A DNA stretch of 64,000 nucleotides from Nitrospira sp. CG24A (GTDB lineage Bacteria; Nitrospirota; Nitrospiria; Nitrospirales; Nitrospiraceae): the NCBI GenBank assembly GCA_002869925.2, contig NEWT02000035.1, positions 364,475-428,474 on the forward strand. Reading direction: 5' to 3'. The position numbers were made by a program, and so were the translations under genes. Shown here in pieces: positions 27,401-36,452 of this stretch. Position 1 is the first letter of the stretch. Each line of letters begins with the position of its first letter. The notes below the pieces were generated by a model. That model did no database searches and had not been told where the DNA came from. It saw nothing but the letters and a program-made list of their open reading frames with translations.

Positions 27401-29154
27401 TTGCCTTGCGGCGTGAGCATCATCTCCACCCAATCCTTGATGGAAACCTTCACCGGATCGGATTTCCAATCGGTCTTGTCCTGGGTAATCTCGTACTTCT
27501 TGCCGCCGTACCAGTCCACCGTCGTGCCGACAAGCTTGTCCGACGGAGTGCCTGTCTTGATCTTGCCGACACGATCCGGCAGTTCGACCAGCGGCTTCAT
27601 CACGTCGGTCTGGAAACCCGCCTGCTGCAGCGTGTTGTACACACGCCAGAAACCCCACATGCCCGTCACATAATGTTGCGGGATGTGGCAATGGAACACG
27701 AACTCACCGGCAAGAGCCTGCAGGCCTCCCGAACCACCCTCAATTACCTGATCGTAAACTTCTGTCGGCCCGATGGACTGTACGTCCAAACGGTCTGAGG
27801 GGTCGCTGATCGCAGGAAATTTCACCGGCCCGTTCTTCGACAAGGCAAAGTCAAGGTTGCTGTTCCCTGGCTGGCGTGCCCAGCGAATTGAGCCGCCATG
27901 GAGGTGATGCGAATGCACGATTTCCGACCCGCCCGCCATCCGGAACTTGGCTGGATCGCCGAGATAGGATCGAGGAACAGTTGTGGCCGGGTCACCAAAC
28001 GTATAAGACCCATAGGCCATGGACTCGTCGCCGTAGAAGCCCATATGGGCCTGAAGCTCGATGCGCGTGCCATGCGGTTCGCTGCGATAATTCAATAACC
28101 GCGCGCCAGGCCGGTAGGAATCGGTATGTGGATCCCGCTGGGGCAGCATTTCGCCCTTCTTATTCAAGAGGCGAAACGCTTCGTCGCCGGCCTCATGATA
28201 GAAAATCGCGAATTCTCGGAAGTCCGCGCCCTTCGGATCTTCGATCATGGCCTCCCAGCCGCTCGCCATCGGCTTGCCGTCGAAGGGGCTGAGATAGCGT
28301 GAGCCGCGCGGCTCCACGACGAGCATGCCGATCAAACCCTGGTTGAACTGTTCGCGCGATGCATGCGACCGGAAAAATCGCGCACCCTCCTGAGTATCCG
28401 GATTGATATACCACTCGAAAGCCTGCTGCCCGCCTGGTGCAATCGTACCTTCTGGATTTGAGGGGGTTGCGGGCTTGCCGTTAGACGCGACCACCATGGA
28501 GGAACCGTTGACAATCAAGTTGGTCGGTTCATCTGTGATTTCGTTGTGGAGGGTAAGCTTGAGACAATCGCCCTGGTTGGCCCGGATTACGAGCGGCTGA
28601 ATGGCATCGCCCTGCAACCCGTTTGACACGGCGCCGGGATCGTTCTCCTTCTCCCGCGCTTCCCTGTTCGCGACTTCTTCGCCACGGACCTTTTCAACGT
28701 TTTCCTTCAGCGCATACATGTAACCGGGGAAGTAGTCGAGAAACCGGCTCAGCGTGATTTCGACGTTGATCGCCGAGACGTGATATTCCTTCACCGGCGC
28801 ATTCGCCGGGCAACGCTGCCCGGCCGTGACGGCGATTTTTGTCGGATCCTCCGCTACCAGCAGAACACCCTGCTGCAGCATGTGACTGTTCGCGCCGGTG
28901 CTATATCCACCTTTCTGCCCGATGGATTCCTGTTGACGCTTTATCTCCTCCATCATGCGGTCGTGCAGGACCGCTCCGCCTTCGCGATAGATGACCTTCT
29001 CCGTCGATGCCTGCCCTTCCTCGCCTTGATGGTTGTGCTGGTCTGCTGCCAACCCCATCGGAGCTGTCAGCAGGCTGCTGACGAACAGCACAACCGGCAG
29101 ACTTGCTGCCATGCGATACGCGCGGCAGCTGCGCGAACTCAATACCATTTTCAT
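24403..29154 (-). CDS. Giant six-domain multicopper oxidase 1 (MofA-like)
   Basis: 1,583 aa from the ATG at 29154 (AAGGAGG 8 nt upstream); the track start is GTG. Signal peptide ending MGLAAD. About six cupredoxin domains are visible. Copper motifs in ORF-track numbering: H421-x2-H424-x-H426 in HSHHLHGG; H495-C-H497-x3-H501-x4-M506 in HCHIPQHYVTGM (type 1 plus trinuclear ligands); HPH at 795-797; WHDHVFG at 926-932. Thus the L3/L4-type motifs precede the L1/L2-type motifs, the reverse of laccases. Size and style recall MofA/McoA-type putative Mn(II) oxidases; the substrate is not provable from sequence. Downstream genes encode LolA-like, cupredoxin/CPD and SmbP-like proteins. Confidence 0.85.
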   Translation of the reverse strand: MKMVLSSRSCRAYRMAASLPVVLFVSSLLTAPMGLAADQHNHQGEEGQASTEKVIYREGGAVLHDRMMEEIKRQQESIGQKGGYSTGANSHMLQQGVLLVAEDPTKIAVTAGQRCPANAPVKEYHVSAINVEITLSRFLDYFPGYMYALKENVEKVRGEEVANREAREKENDPGAVSNGLQGDAIQPLVIRANQGDCLKLTLHNEITDEPTNLIVNGSSMVVASNGKPATPSNPEGTIAPGGQQAFEWYINPDTQEGARFFRSHASREQFNQGLIGMLVVEPRGSRYLSPFDGKPMASGWEAMIEDPKGADFREFAIFYHEAGDEAFRLLNKKGEMLPQRDPHTDSYRPGARLLNYRSEPHGTRIELQAHMGFYGDESMAYGSYTFGDPATTVPRSYLGDPAKFRMAGGSEIVHSHHLHGGSIRWARQPGNSNLDFALSKNGPVKFPAISDPSDRLDVQSIGPTEVYDQVIEGGSGGLQALAGEFVFHCHIPQHYVTGMWGFWRVYNTLQQAGFQTDVMKPLVELPDRVGKIKTGTPSDKLVGTTVDWYGGKKYEITQDKTDWKSDPVKVSIKDWVEMMLTPQGKPGKKNSEKEQTLAYDSTVNDWAWDGRKALSEPETTYEWVNYKSATPGKRQEILFDPQSGKIAWPWLRPHLGRRVPFSPSHSGAPWLEPIHRRDDGSNSTEPPKPGEQGPWSLCPEGAPQKYFNIHAIALPITLKKATAKTPAIVDPGGLLYVLHEEEQEVRKNPAKQMPLVIRGNVQDCIDVVYKSELKDDVRQGFSSKTNLHPHMFQFDTQASDGPIIGFSYEMSLRPFTILKDEHPGKGMPVPMNTTVEADVAKGATSIKVKDASRYHLKTELGVGMDEVGGFESARISKIEGNQITFERPLKYNHKKGEIVSVEWIRERWYVDADFGTTFWHDHVFGLDGWGHGFYSTFIAEPPRSTYHDPVTGKEVRSGPVADIHTLEPVSAHIKGSFREIVTQVMDSNPRTSELITADNPQARVGAISVDGTPTAVYPAKLNMSPLKFLNGGEATTGGGYNMRVEPLSVRLANNPDPSQLFSSLIHGDPETPMLRAYLGDPIVVRLIEGSANEVHSWHISGHWFPMERYSKDSIPRSSLHVVIGERYDAAIPAAGGPQQMAGDYPYYSGRASHFAEGSWGLFRVLDKADATLKPLPGREEIPQSAKSVCPANAPVKTFNVAAIDKAIRYNKGTPGVMEVDMERKMVLGNETGKMYVLEGEKTKVAAGTVDPSPLTLHVNVGDCIKVNLRNEMAKDRAGFHVDHVAFDPKESMGINAGNNPGDQTVAPGQSRAYTFFAHPEFGENAALIQDWGNVIENPRNGLFGAIIIGPRGSQYRDPATGEDLSQKSSWRADVIVDRKLPGNETRQNYRSFALLFQDEDNIIGTSFMPYIQKVAGVTAVNYRSEPTDYRVEKGCAYSEVLVCVKAGDQPVTPSIAAHVGDPVVIHVLGAFSEQIQLFSVSGHEWKHEPYLSGADLVSTMEFGGTEVINAWLHGGAGGPNGIPGSYLWLNQRPGYLDAGQWGTLTVLDRNSRAILPLSGQAPATQQAEEQVPAQSMPVSMKAN

Positions 29155-29971
29155 GCCTCGGCCTCCTTCTTCCACCGCTATTCCTCTTTCGAACAGCGGG
29201 CTGAGTTTGATCCTGCCCCTCTATGATCATCCATCGTGTGTAGCCGGCCTCTAACGCTTCCAGCGGATACTTACTCGCCCCAAGATCAATAAGAGCTGGT
29301 GAAGGATTCCTCCTTGCGGAGGAGAGGGTCATTCGGAGGCCGGTCCTAATCACCCAGACCTTCACCAGCGCTATTACATATGCGCAACTTATGTGCCCAG
29401 ATGCAGACAGAGGCAGGAATGAGCTGCCGAATCCGCTCCAGTCTTCATGATTCGCACTTCACAGTAGCGGGAACTTGATATGTCTGGATTGGTCAAACTT
29501 CCACAAAACTAGACAGCCATGAGCAAGCCGAATTCACCGCCGCTGCAATTTCAATCACATAGACCGTCTAATTTCTTGGACGTCTGCGTTGAAGATCTGG
29601 GGCATATCGGGACAGAGGTGGGCAATCAATGTGGCACAACCGCGAAGATACCATGAGACCATTGGGCTTTAGCTGAAGGGCCGTCATCCAAAATGGATAC
29701 TGTGGCATTCGACCATCTGTCCGCCTTGACGGGAGTTGATATTTACAGCAAGGAAGCGGAGCAGCGGGACACTTAAAGACGGTCTCTGGGGGTGACAGTG
29801 GGTCTTTTTCTGCACTCCGCGTTATCGAAGGCAGGAAAGCTGCGATGATTTTTCGTCACGAACTCTCGTGAATACTAGCAGTGTGTTGACAAACGAGATG
29901 GCACCACCGGAAACGACACCTCGTCTGAGATCACTGACGAACGCTGAATGGCCTGCAGGCTGTTCAGCCTG
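29155..29971. other. Long upstream region of multicopper oxidase 1
   Basis: About 820 bp without a convincing gene (track ORF 28901..29365 is a shadow). It should hold the oxidase promoter and possibly the end of the leftward operon. A short inverted sequence TCCTCCTTGCGGAGGAGA lies near 29309. Confidence 0.45.
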
Positions 29972-30484
29972 CTAGGGATTATATCGGCCTTTTGGCGGCA
30001 GCGGGACAGATGTCAGACCATGATAGAGACGGTGAAACTCTTCAGTCGTGAGGGTTTCATTCTGTAATTGGGCAAGAGTGGCCTGATCAATGGGATATTC
30101 AACCGTGTCGTCGTAGTTCGATGATGCGATCGTGACAAATCGTGGAGGGAACAGTCTCTCAGGTAGAAGAATTCCCACACCGAGGTTGTACTTGAGTGCC
30201 AACCGGATCGCTTCTCGTGCTTTATCAGCTGGAACATCCCGGCCCAGACCGATGTTTTGTGGAGGCTGCCCCTGTCTAAAAAACTGAAAGTGGACGTTGG
30301 GCATCCCCGCCTGGACAAATTCTTCCGTCACTGTGGCAATCTGATTTTTGTACTCCCTCGCCAGCACGACTTCGACGCGGCTAACCGGAGGTACCGCTAC
30401 AACTTCGGCAGCAACGGCATGCACACCCATCACGCCCACACACATGGCCATCATCACCACATGAAGAAACCGAGAACACCCCAT
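29972..30484 (-). CDS. Exported protein, unknown
   Basis: 170 aa with a signal peptide (MGCSRFLHVVMMAMCVGVMG, cleavage near AVAAE). The mature protein begins with a mixed alpha/beta region (VEVVLAREYKNQIATVTEEF) and ends in a conserved-looking Pro/Gly tail. No family recognised. It begins 2 bp after the stop of cupredoxin/CPD copy 3 and closes the multicopper oxidase 2 gene group. Confidence 0.65.
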   Translation of the reverse strand: MGCSRFLHVVMMAMCVGVMGVHAVAAEVVAVPPVSRVEVVLAREYKNQIATVTEEFVQAGMPNVHFQFFRQGQPPQNIGLGRDVPADKAREAIRLALKYNLGVGILLPERLFPPRFVTIASSNYDDTVEYPIDQATLAQLQNETLTTEEFHRLYHGLTSVPLPPKGRYNP

Positions 30485-30486
30485 GG

Positions 30487-31275
30487 CTATTTCGCCTCAA
30501 AACTAAATCCTAATGAGGCAGTTCCATTCGCCGCCACTGTCACATCTTGCACTTTCTCTCCAAGAGTTGGATGCCACGCCTTGACCCGATACCTCCCGGC
30601 CGGAAGATCCTTGATCGCAAAGGTTCCCTCCAAACCGGTGATCGCGTAATACGGATTGTCGACAGCAAGCCCGTGTCCTTGCATGAATGGATGCATGCCG
30701 CATTGCATAGTGACGTCGCGTCGGCTCCCAGTAAATTTAATGATGTCGCTGGTCCCGGCCTTGGTCAGCGCCGGCCTATGGAACATAATAAACACGTGCT
30801 CTTGATCCCGTTCATAGAACTGCAAATCGTGTGAGACCTGATCAAGATTTTTCACAATCAGGGGATGGTTCTCCCGCATGACCGACACAAACGGAACGAA
30901 TTGACAGATATTCGCCTCCAAATTCGTTTCGGCAAAATCGAACGGTTTCCCTTTTTCAATGCCTTCAACTGTCACAATGACATCTTTCAAACCTTGCTGC
31001 GCTCCAACGGAGACTTCTCGAAGCAGTCGATACCCAGACCCATCGGATATTGCCCCGCAATAGACTCGATCATAATATCTGCGAAGCTCGAACGGCGTGG
31101 GAGGTGGAAGTTCGCCGGAAAACTGCACGGTCCCAGTGACCATGCCACCGTTTGATACCGTCATTTCTTCATAAGCCCAAGCGGCGATCGGAGCGCTGAA
31201 GCATAGGCTCAGCACGATCAAGCGACAAATAGAAACCACGATACGCCGACCCTGTAAAGTCATGTTTATCACCAT
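30487..31275 (-). CDS. Exported cupredoxin-like / carboxypeptidase-regulatory protein (3 of 3)
   Basis: 262 aa (ATG 31263 is an alternative start). Signal peptide ending AAWAY. Same architecture as the 22875 copy: YCGAISDGSGYRLL, VGAQQGLKDVIVTVEGI, ICQFVPFVSVM, His in SHDLQFYERD, the site MQCGMHPFM (C192-x2-H195-x2-M198), and the C-terminal FAIKDLPAGRYRVKAWHPTLGE. Located between multicopper oxidase 2 and the 170-aa gene. The Cys-His-Met spacing suggests a blue-copper or Cu-carrier site. Confidence 0.76.
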   Translation of the reverse strand: MVINMTLQGRRIVVSICRLIVLSLCFSAPIAAWAYEEMTVSNGGMVTGTVQFSGELPPPTPFELRRYYDRVYCGAISDGSGYRLLREVSVGAQQGLKDVIVTVEGIEKGKPFDFAETNLEANICQFVPFVSVMRENHPLIVKNLDQVSHDLQFYERDQEHVFIMFHRPALTKAGTSDIIKFTGSRRDVTMQCGMHPFMQGHGLAVDNPYYAITGLEGTFAIKDLPAGRYRVKAWHPTLGEKVQDVTVAANGTASLGFSFEAK

Positions 31276-31292
31276 TACAGCCAGTAAAAATA

Positions 31293-31322
31293 CATGGGGG
31301 GAGTATACATACTCCCCCCATG
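31293..31322 (-). terminator. Terminator after multicopper oxidase 2
   Basis: Perfect 13-bp stem CATGGGGGGAGTA / TACTCCCCCCATG with a 4-nt loop; reading leftward it is followed by TATTTTTA. It would end or attenuate the oxidase transcript before cupredoxin/CPD copy 3. Confidence 0.75.
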
Positions 31323-31398
31323 GTCAGGGCGATCATAACCGCCCCTCACTCGCTCCGCCAGATCCTCCCACGTGAAGAGGCCGACGCTCTCGTTGTGC

Positions 31399-34300
31399 TT
31401 ACCGTCCACCTGTCGATGTACGCGACACAGCCCCGCCATTGTCGCTCTCTGCCGTCTTGGTCGGCGGAACCTGTGGCATCAACGGAAGAATCCGCTGATC
31501 CTCAACCGGCAATACCTTGAAGAGACCCCATTGTCCTGCGTTGGCAAACGCCGGACGTTGGTTTTTCCACATATAGTCGCCGACGATCTTATTCGGACCG
31601 CCTGCGCCGCCCGTGAGATAAGCATTGATCACTTCAGACCCACCGAACTCCATGGTGCTGACCTGGTCGGCACCTTGGGAATACGGCTCATGCGGCCACT
31701 CGTGACCGTCGACAGTGAACAACTGAACCTGCTCACTGAACGCGCCGAGCACATGAATGGCCACCGGATCTCCAACATGTGCCTGCAACAGCGGTGTCGC
31801 AGGTCCAGCAGCCCCGGCTTTGACACAGCTGAAGAGCTCCGACACATCACAGCCTTTCTCCATCCGCCAGGCAGTCGGTTCCGACTGATAATTCACGGCC
31901 GTAATGCCGGCCACCTGTTGGATGTAGGGCATGAAGCTCACGCCCACGATGTTGTCTTCGTCCTGGAACATCAACGAGAAAGAACGGTAGTTCTTCCGGT
32001 TCTCATTCCCCGGGATCGTCCGATCCACAAGTACATCTGCACGCCAGCTGCTCTTCATCGCCAGATCGGAGCCCGTCATCGGATCGCGGTAGCGCGACCC
32101 CTTGGGGCCGACAATGATCGAGCCGAACAGGCCATTGCGTGGATTCTCGACCACATTCCCCCAATCTTGAATGAGGGCGGCCAGCTCTCCGTACTCCGGG
32201 TGAGCAAAGTAGGTGTATGTCTTGCTTTGCCCAGGACCGATCGTTTGATCGCCAGGATTGTTGCCGACATTGGCGCCGAACGAATCCTTCGGATCGAACG
32301 CCATCATATCGACGTGGAATCCGGCCCGTTCTTTGGCCATCTCATTTTTCAGATTGATCTTCATGCAATCGCCGACGTTCACATGCAAGGTCAGCGGGCT
32401 CGGCCTCAGTTCGCCTGCCTTGACCTTCCCACGATCGCCATCGAGTACATACATCTTGCCCTGCTCGTTCCCAAACACCATCTTCCGTTCCAAATCGACT
32501 TCCATCACGCCCGGCGTCCCTTCATGGTACCGGATGTTCTGGTCGATCGCTGAAACGTTGAAAGTCTTCACTGGAGCGTCTGCCGGACAGATCGACGTAG
32601 CGGATTTTTGAATCTGCTCACGGCTCGGCAAGGGCTTCAGATCCCCCTGCAGTTCATCGAAGACCCGGAAAATTCCCCAACTGCCTTCCGCGAAGTGCGA
32701 GGCGCGGCCACTATAATAAAGGTAATCGCCGGCCTGTTTTTGAGGACCACCTGCTGCCGGAATCGCCGGATCGTACCGCTCTCCGATCGCCAGGTGAATC
32801 GTGCTCCGCGGCATGGCGGTCGTCGAATACCGTTCCATCGGGAACCAATGGCCGGTCACGTGCCAGGTATGTACTTCATTTGCTGATCCGACCAACGCGC
32901 GCACCAGAATCGGATCGCCAAGATAGGCCCGCAACAACGGAGTTCCCGGATCGCCGTGAATACCGGATACAAAGAGTTTCGACGGATCAGGATTCTGGGC
33001 TAGACGCACACTCAACGGCTCCACACGCATGCTGTAGCCGCTTCCGGTCGTCGCTTCGCCACCATTCAGAAACCACATCGGAGACTTATTGATACGCGCT
33101 GGGAACTGATGAGACGGAGGCCCATCTACGGTGGTCGCCCCCACTCTCGCTTGCGGATTATCGGTCGTGATGAGTTCTGCCGTCCGGGCATTGCTATCCA
33201 TGATATGCATCATGACTTCGCGGAAACTGCCACGGATATGGGCCGAGACCGGCTCTAAGGTATGAATGTCCGCAACGGGGCCGCTCCGGATCTCTTTTCC
33301 AGTGACTGGATCGTGATAGGTCGATCGCGGTGGCTCCGTAATAAACGCTGAGAATAGCCCGTGTCCCCAGGTATCGGTTCCGAAGACATGGTCATGCCAA
33401 TACACGGTTCCGAAATCGGAATCGACGTACCAGCGCTCACGGATGAATTCGACGCTGGCAATATCGTTCTTACTGTGCCCGTACTTCAACGGGGCATCGA
33501 ACGTGATGGTCTTCCCATTGATGGTTTTGATCCGAGCCACTTCGAAAAATTTTGGATCGTCCATCCCCACGCCCAGCTCAATGTTCACATGAAACTTCGA
33601 CGCATCGGCGACGGTGATGCTGCGAGAACCGGCCTTTGTGTCCGCCGTCAGCACCGTGTTTCCTGGCAAGGGCATTCCCTTGGTGGGTTCAGGATCCTTC
33701 AGCATGGTAAAGGCGCGCAACGACATGTCGTACGAAAATCCGATCGTCGGACCATCGGATGCGCTGGTATCGAATTGGAAGAAATGCGGATGAAGATTGA
33801 CCTTGTTCGCCCATCCCGTCCGCGCATCGTCCGGTATCTCATTTTTGTAAATGATGTCGACACAATCGTAGACGTTTCCACGAATCACCAACGGAAGCTG
33901 CTTTTTTGGATTCTTGCGAACTTCAGCTTCTTCCTCGTGCAACACAAAAATCATTCCGATGGGGTCGACAAGCGCGGCGGATGTCGCCGTTGCCGGCTTG
34001 AGCGTAATCGGCAGCGTAATGGCATGAGTCGTGTAGAACTTGCGCGGAGAATTTTCCGGACACAAACTCCACGGCCCCTGCTCACCCGGCCTGGCCTGCT
34101 CTGTACTCTTCGTTCCATCTTCGCGCACATGGAACGGCTCTAACCATGGCGCTCCACCATGATTCGGTGCAAACGGAGGCCGCTTCCCAAGATGGGGGCG
34201 CAGCCAGGGGAACGCCAGTTTCCCGGTTTGCGGATCGAACGTAATGGCCGGACGCTTCAAAGGAGTCGGCGACTCATAATCCGCCCACTTGTGCGGCGTC

Positions 34301-36141
34301 TCCGGTTCATTCAGCGCCAACGGACCTTCCCACTTCCAGTTCACCACCGTCGCATCATGTGCCTGAGCCTGCTTCACTTGATCTTCGGTCTTGCCTGGCA
34401 GCCCCTGCGGCGGCAACATGTACTCAACCCAATCCTTGATGGAAACCTTGACAGGATTCGCTTTCCAATCTGTCTTATCCTTCGTGATTTCCCACTTCTT
34501 TCCGCCATACCAATCCACTGTGGTCCCGACCAGCTTGTCCGAACTGACTGCGAGCTTGATCTTCCCCTTGCGATCAGGCAGCTCGATGAGCGGCTTCATC
34601 ACGTCGGTTTGGAACCCGGTCGCCTGCAATGTGTTGTAGACACGCCAGAATCCCCACATTCCTGTCACATAGTGCTGCGGGATATGGCAGTGAAATACAA
34701 ACTCTCCGGCCAACGCCTGCAATCCGCCGGAGCCACCCTCGGTCACCTCATCGTAAATTTCCGACGGACCGATTGACTGAACGTCTAGCCGATCCGACGG
34801 GTCGCTGATAGGCGGAAACTTCACTGGGCCGTTCTTTGACAAGGTCGGATCAACCCTGCTGGTGCCTGGCTGTCTGGCCCAGCGGATCGAGCCGCCATGC
34901 AGATGATGAGAATGGACGATTTCAGATCCCCCGACCATCCGGAACGTTGCCGGATCTCCCAAATATGAGCGGGGAACCGTGGTGGCGGGATCGCCAAACG
35001 TATAGGACCCATAGCCCTGCGACTCATCGGCGAACCCGACGAGGTGCTCTTGCTGTTCGAGTCTCGTGCCATGTGGTTCGCTGCGATAGTTGAGCAAACG
35101 AGCCGCCGGCCGATAGGTGTCCGTATGAGGATCACGCTGCGGCAACATGTCGCCTTTGCGATTCAACAATCGGAACGTCTCGTCCCCTGCTTCATGATAG
35201 AAAATGACAAATTCACGGAAGTCTGAGGCGTTCGCCAGATCGATCATCGCCTCCCAGCCGCTCTTCATTTCCTCACCGGTAAACGGGCTCAGATGTCGGG
35301 AGCCGCGCTGCTCGACCACAAGCGAACCTAACAGGCCTAGAGAATACTGTTCTCTGGTCGCATGGCTATGGAACGCGCGCCCACCCACCTGAAGATCCAT
35401 CGGAATGTACCACTCGAATTCGCCCTGCTTCCCTGTCGGCACCAGCGCATCAGGATTATTGGCGGTCGCCGGCTTGCCTGTGCTCGCGACGAGCATCTGC
35501 GATCCGTTGATGATCATGTTGGTCGGTTCGTCGGCAATCTGATTTCGCAATGTGATCCGGAGACAATCTCCTTGATTCGCCCGAATAACCAAGGGCTGAA
35601 TCAGATCGCCCTGCAAACCGTTCGACACGGCGCCGCCTGCAAACGTCGGATCGTCGCTTTCCCGCGCAGCCTTATTTTTTTCCTCTTCCGCCCGCACGCC
35701 CGCCACATTCTCGGTCAGCGCGTACATGTACCCTGGATAGAAATCTCCAAATCGGTTCACCGAGATTTCAACGTTGATCGTGGAAATATCGAAGGCACGT
35801 ACAGGGGCTTGCGCCGGACAGCGAGCGCCTTGCGTAACCTTCACCTTATCCTGATCTTCCGCGACGAGCAGTATGCCCTGCTGCATCGCATGGGCTCCAG
35901 CGCCCTGGAACGGTCCTTTGGTCTGCACCTGCCGCTCTATTTGTTCGACGGCCTTCGACATCTTATCCATCAGCATTGGACCTGCCTGTACGTTCACCGG
36001 TGTCGCCACATCGACAGTGGAATCCACGGCAACATGCGTGTCATGCGACACAACCGCAAGCGCGGAATTCGCCTCGGCGAACAAGATACAGGCCGCAAGC
36101 CCCATCATCCCCGCCCCTACCCACTTCTTTGATGCACTCAT
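31399..36141 (-). CDS. Giant six-domain multicopper oxidase 2 (MofA-like)
   Basis: 1,580 aa from the ATG at 36141, preceded by GAGGAGG; the track start is TTG. Signal peptide ending near NSALAV. Paralog of multicopper oxidase 1 over its whole length. Copper motifs in track numbering: HSHHLHGG at 417-424, HCHIPQHYVTGM at 491-502, HPHF at 791-794, WHDHVFG at 922-928, plus conserved HTWHVTGHWF and FHVDMMAFDP. The motif order is again L3/L4 then L1/L2. Where copy 1 has HVDH, this copy has HVDM, so one extra His is lost. It ends before a strong terminator and cupredoxin/CPD copy 3. Redundant or substrate-divergent partner of copy 1. Confidence 0.85.
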   Translation of the reverse strand: MSASKKWVGAGMMGLAACILFAEANSALAVVSHDTHVAVDSTVDVATPVNVQAGPMLMDKMSKAVEQIERQVQTKGPFQGAGAHAMQQGILLVAEDQDKVKVTQGARCPAQAPVRAFDISTINVEISVNRFGDFYPGYMYALTENVAGVRAEEEKNKAARESDDPTFAGGAVSNGLQGDLIQPLVIRANQGDCLRITLRNQIADEPTNMIINGSQMLVASTGKPATANNPDALVPTGKQGEFEWYIPMDLQVGGRAFHSHATREQYSLGLLGSLVVEQRGSRHLSPFTGEEMKSGWEAMIDLANASDFREFVIFYHEAGDETFRLLNRKGDMLPQRDPHTDTYRPAARLLNYRSEPHGTRLEQQEHLVGFADESQGYGSYTFGDPATTVPRSYLGDPATFRMVGGSEIVHSHHLHGGSIRWARQPGTSRVDPTLSKNGPVKFPPISDPSDRLDVQSIGPSEIYDEVTEGGSGGLQALAGEFVFHCHIPQHYVTGMWGFWRVYNTLQATGFQTDVMKPLIELPDRKGKIKLAVSSDKLVGTTVDWYGGKKWEITKDKTDWKANPVKVSIKDWVEYMLPPQGLPGKTEDQVKQAQAHDATVVNWKWEGPLALNEPETPHKWADYESPTPLKRPAITFDPQTGKLAFPWLRPHLGKRPPFAPNHGGAPWLEPFHVREDGTKSTEQARPGEQGPWSLCPENSPRKFYTTHAITLPITLKPATATSAALVDPIGMIFVLHEEEAEVRKNPKKQLPLVIRGNVYDCVDIIYKNEIPDDARTGWANKVNLHPHFFQFDTSASDGPTIGFSYDMSLRAFTMLKDPEPTKGMPLPGNTVLTADTKAGSRSITVADASKFHVNIELGVGMDDPKFFEVARIKTINGKTITFDAPLKYGHSKNDIASVEFIRERWYVDSDFGTVYWHDHVFGTDTWGHGLFSAFITEPPRSTYHDPVTGKEIRSGPVADIHTLEPVSAHIRGSFREVMMHIMDSNARTAELITTDNPQARVGATTVDGPPSHQFPARINKSPMWFLNGGEATTGSGYSMRVEPLSVRLAQNPDPSKLFVSGIHGDPGTPLLRAYLGDPILVRALVGSANEVHTWHVTGHWFPMERYSTTAMPRSTIHLAIGERYDPAIPAAGGPQKQAGDYLYYSGRASHFAEGSWGIFRVFDELQGDLKPLPSREQIQKSATSICPADAPVKTFNVSAIDQNIRYHEGTPGVMEVDLERKMVFGNEQGKMYVLDGDRGKVKAGELRPSPLTLHVNVGDCMKINLKNEMAKERAGFHVDMMAFDPKDSFGANVGNNPGDQTIGPGQSKTYTYFAHPEYGELAALIQDWGNVVENPRNGLFGSIIVGPKGSRYRDPMTGSDLAMKSSWRADVLVDRTIPGNENRKNYRSFSLMFQDEDNIVGVSFMPYIQQVAGITAVNYQSEPTAWRMEKGCDVSELFSCVKAGAAGPATPLLQAHVGDPVAIHVLGAFSEQVQLFTVDGHEWPHEPYSQGADQVSTMEFGGSEVINAYLTGGAGGPNKIVGDYMWKNQRPAFANAGQWGLFKVLPVEDQRILPLMPQVPPTKTAESDNGGAVSRTSTGGR

Positions 36142-36452
36142 AACGGTACGCCTCCTCCTCAATCGGTCACTATTTGGTCACGAAACTGTTTCGGCAATAT
36201 TTCTTTACTTGGTGTCATTATAAATCCGATCACACCTGGGGTATAGACCATAGACAAGGGGTTTGAGTCAAGAGGGGGACGTGCCTAGATAAAACATCAG
36301 TCCGCAAGGGTGAAAACTGGGATCATGGCAGCAAAATCGTGACCGTCGCTTCACGCACAAATGCAGCGGATGGCAACTGCGGAACCAGCGCCAAGAGTCG
36401 TATGGACTGAAAGCATCTTCTTCAATGCGCGCCTCTCCGCTTCTGTGCAATA
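36142..36452. other. Divergent promoter region between oxidase 2 and kimA-like gene
   Basis: About 310 bp. It contains start signals for both directions. I could not identify a c-di-AMP riboswitch structure upstream of the kimA-like gene by eye. Confidence 0.4.

Noticed and set aside
31372-32553. 393-aa antisense ORF opposite multicopper oxidase 2
   Set aside because: Shadow of a strongly conserved coding frame. The same antisense opening occurs opposite copy 1 (24919..25899), and its composition (Arg/His-rich, no domain) is that of a mirror frame.
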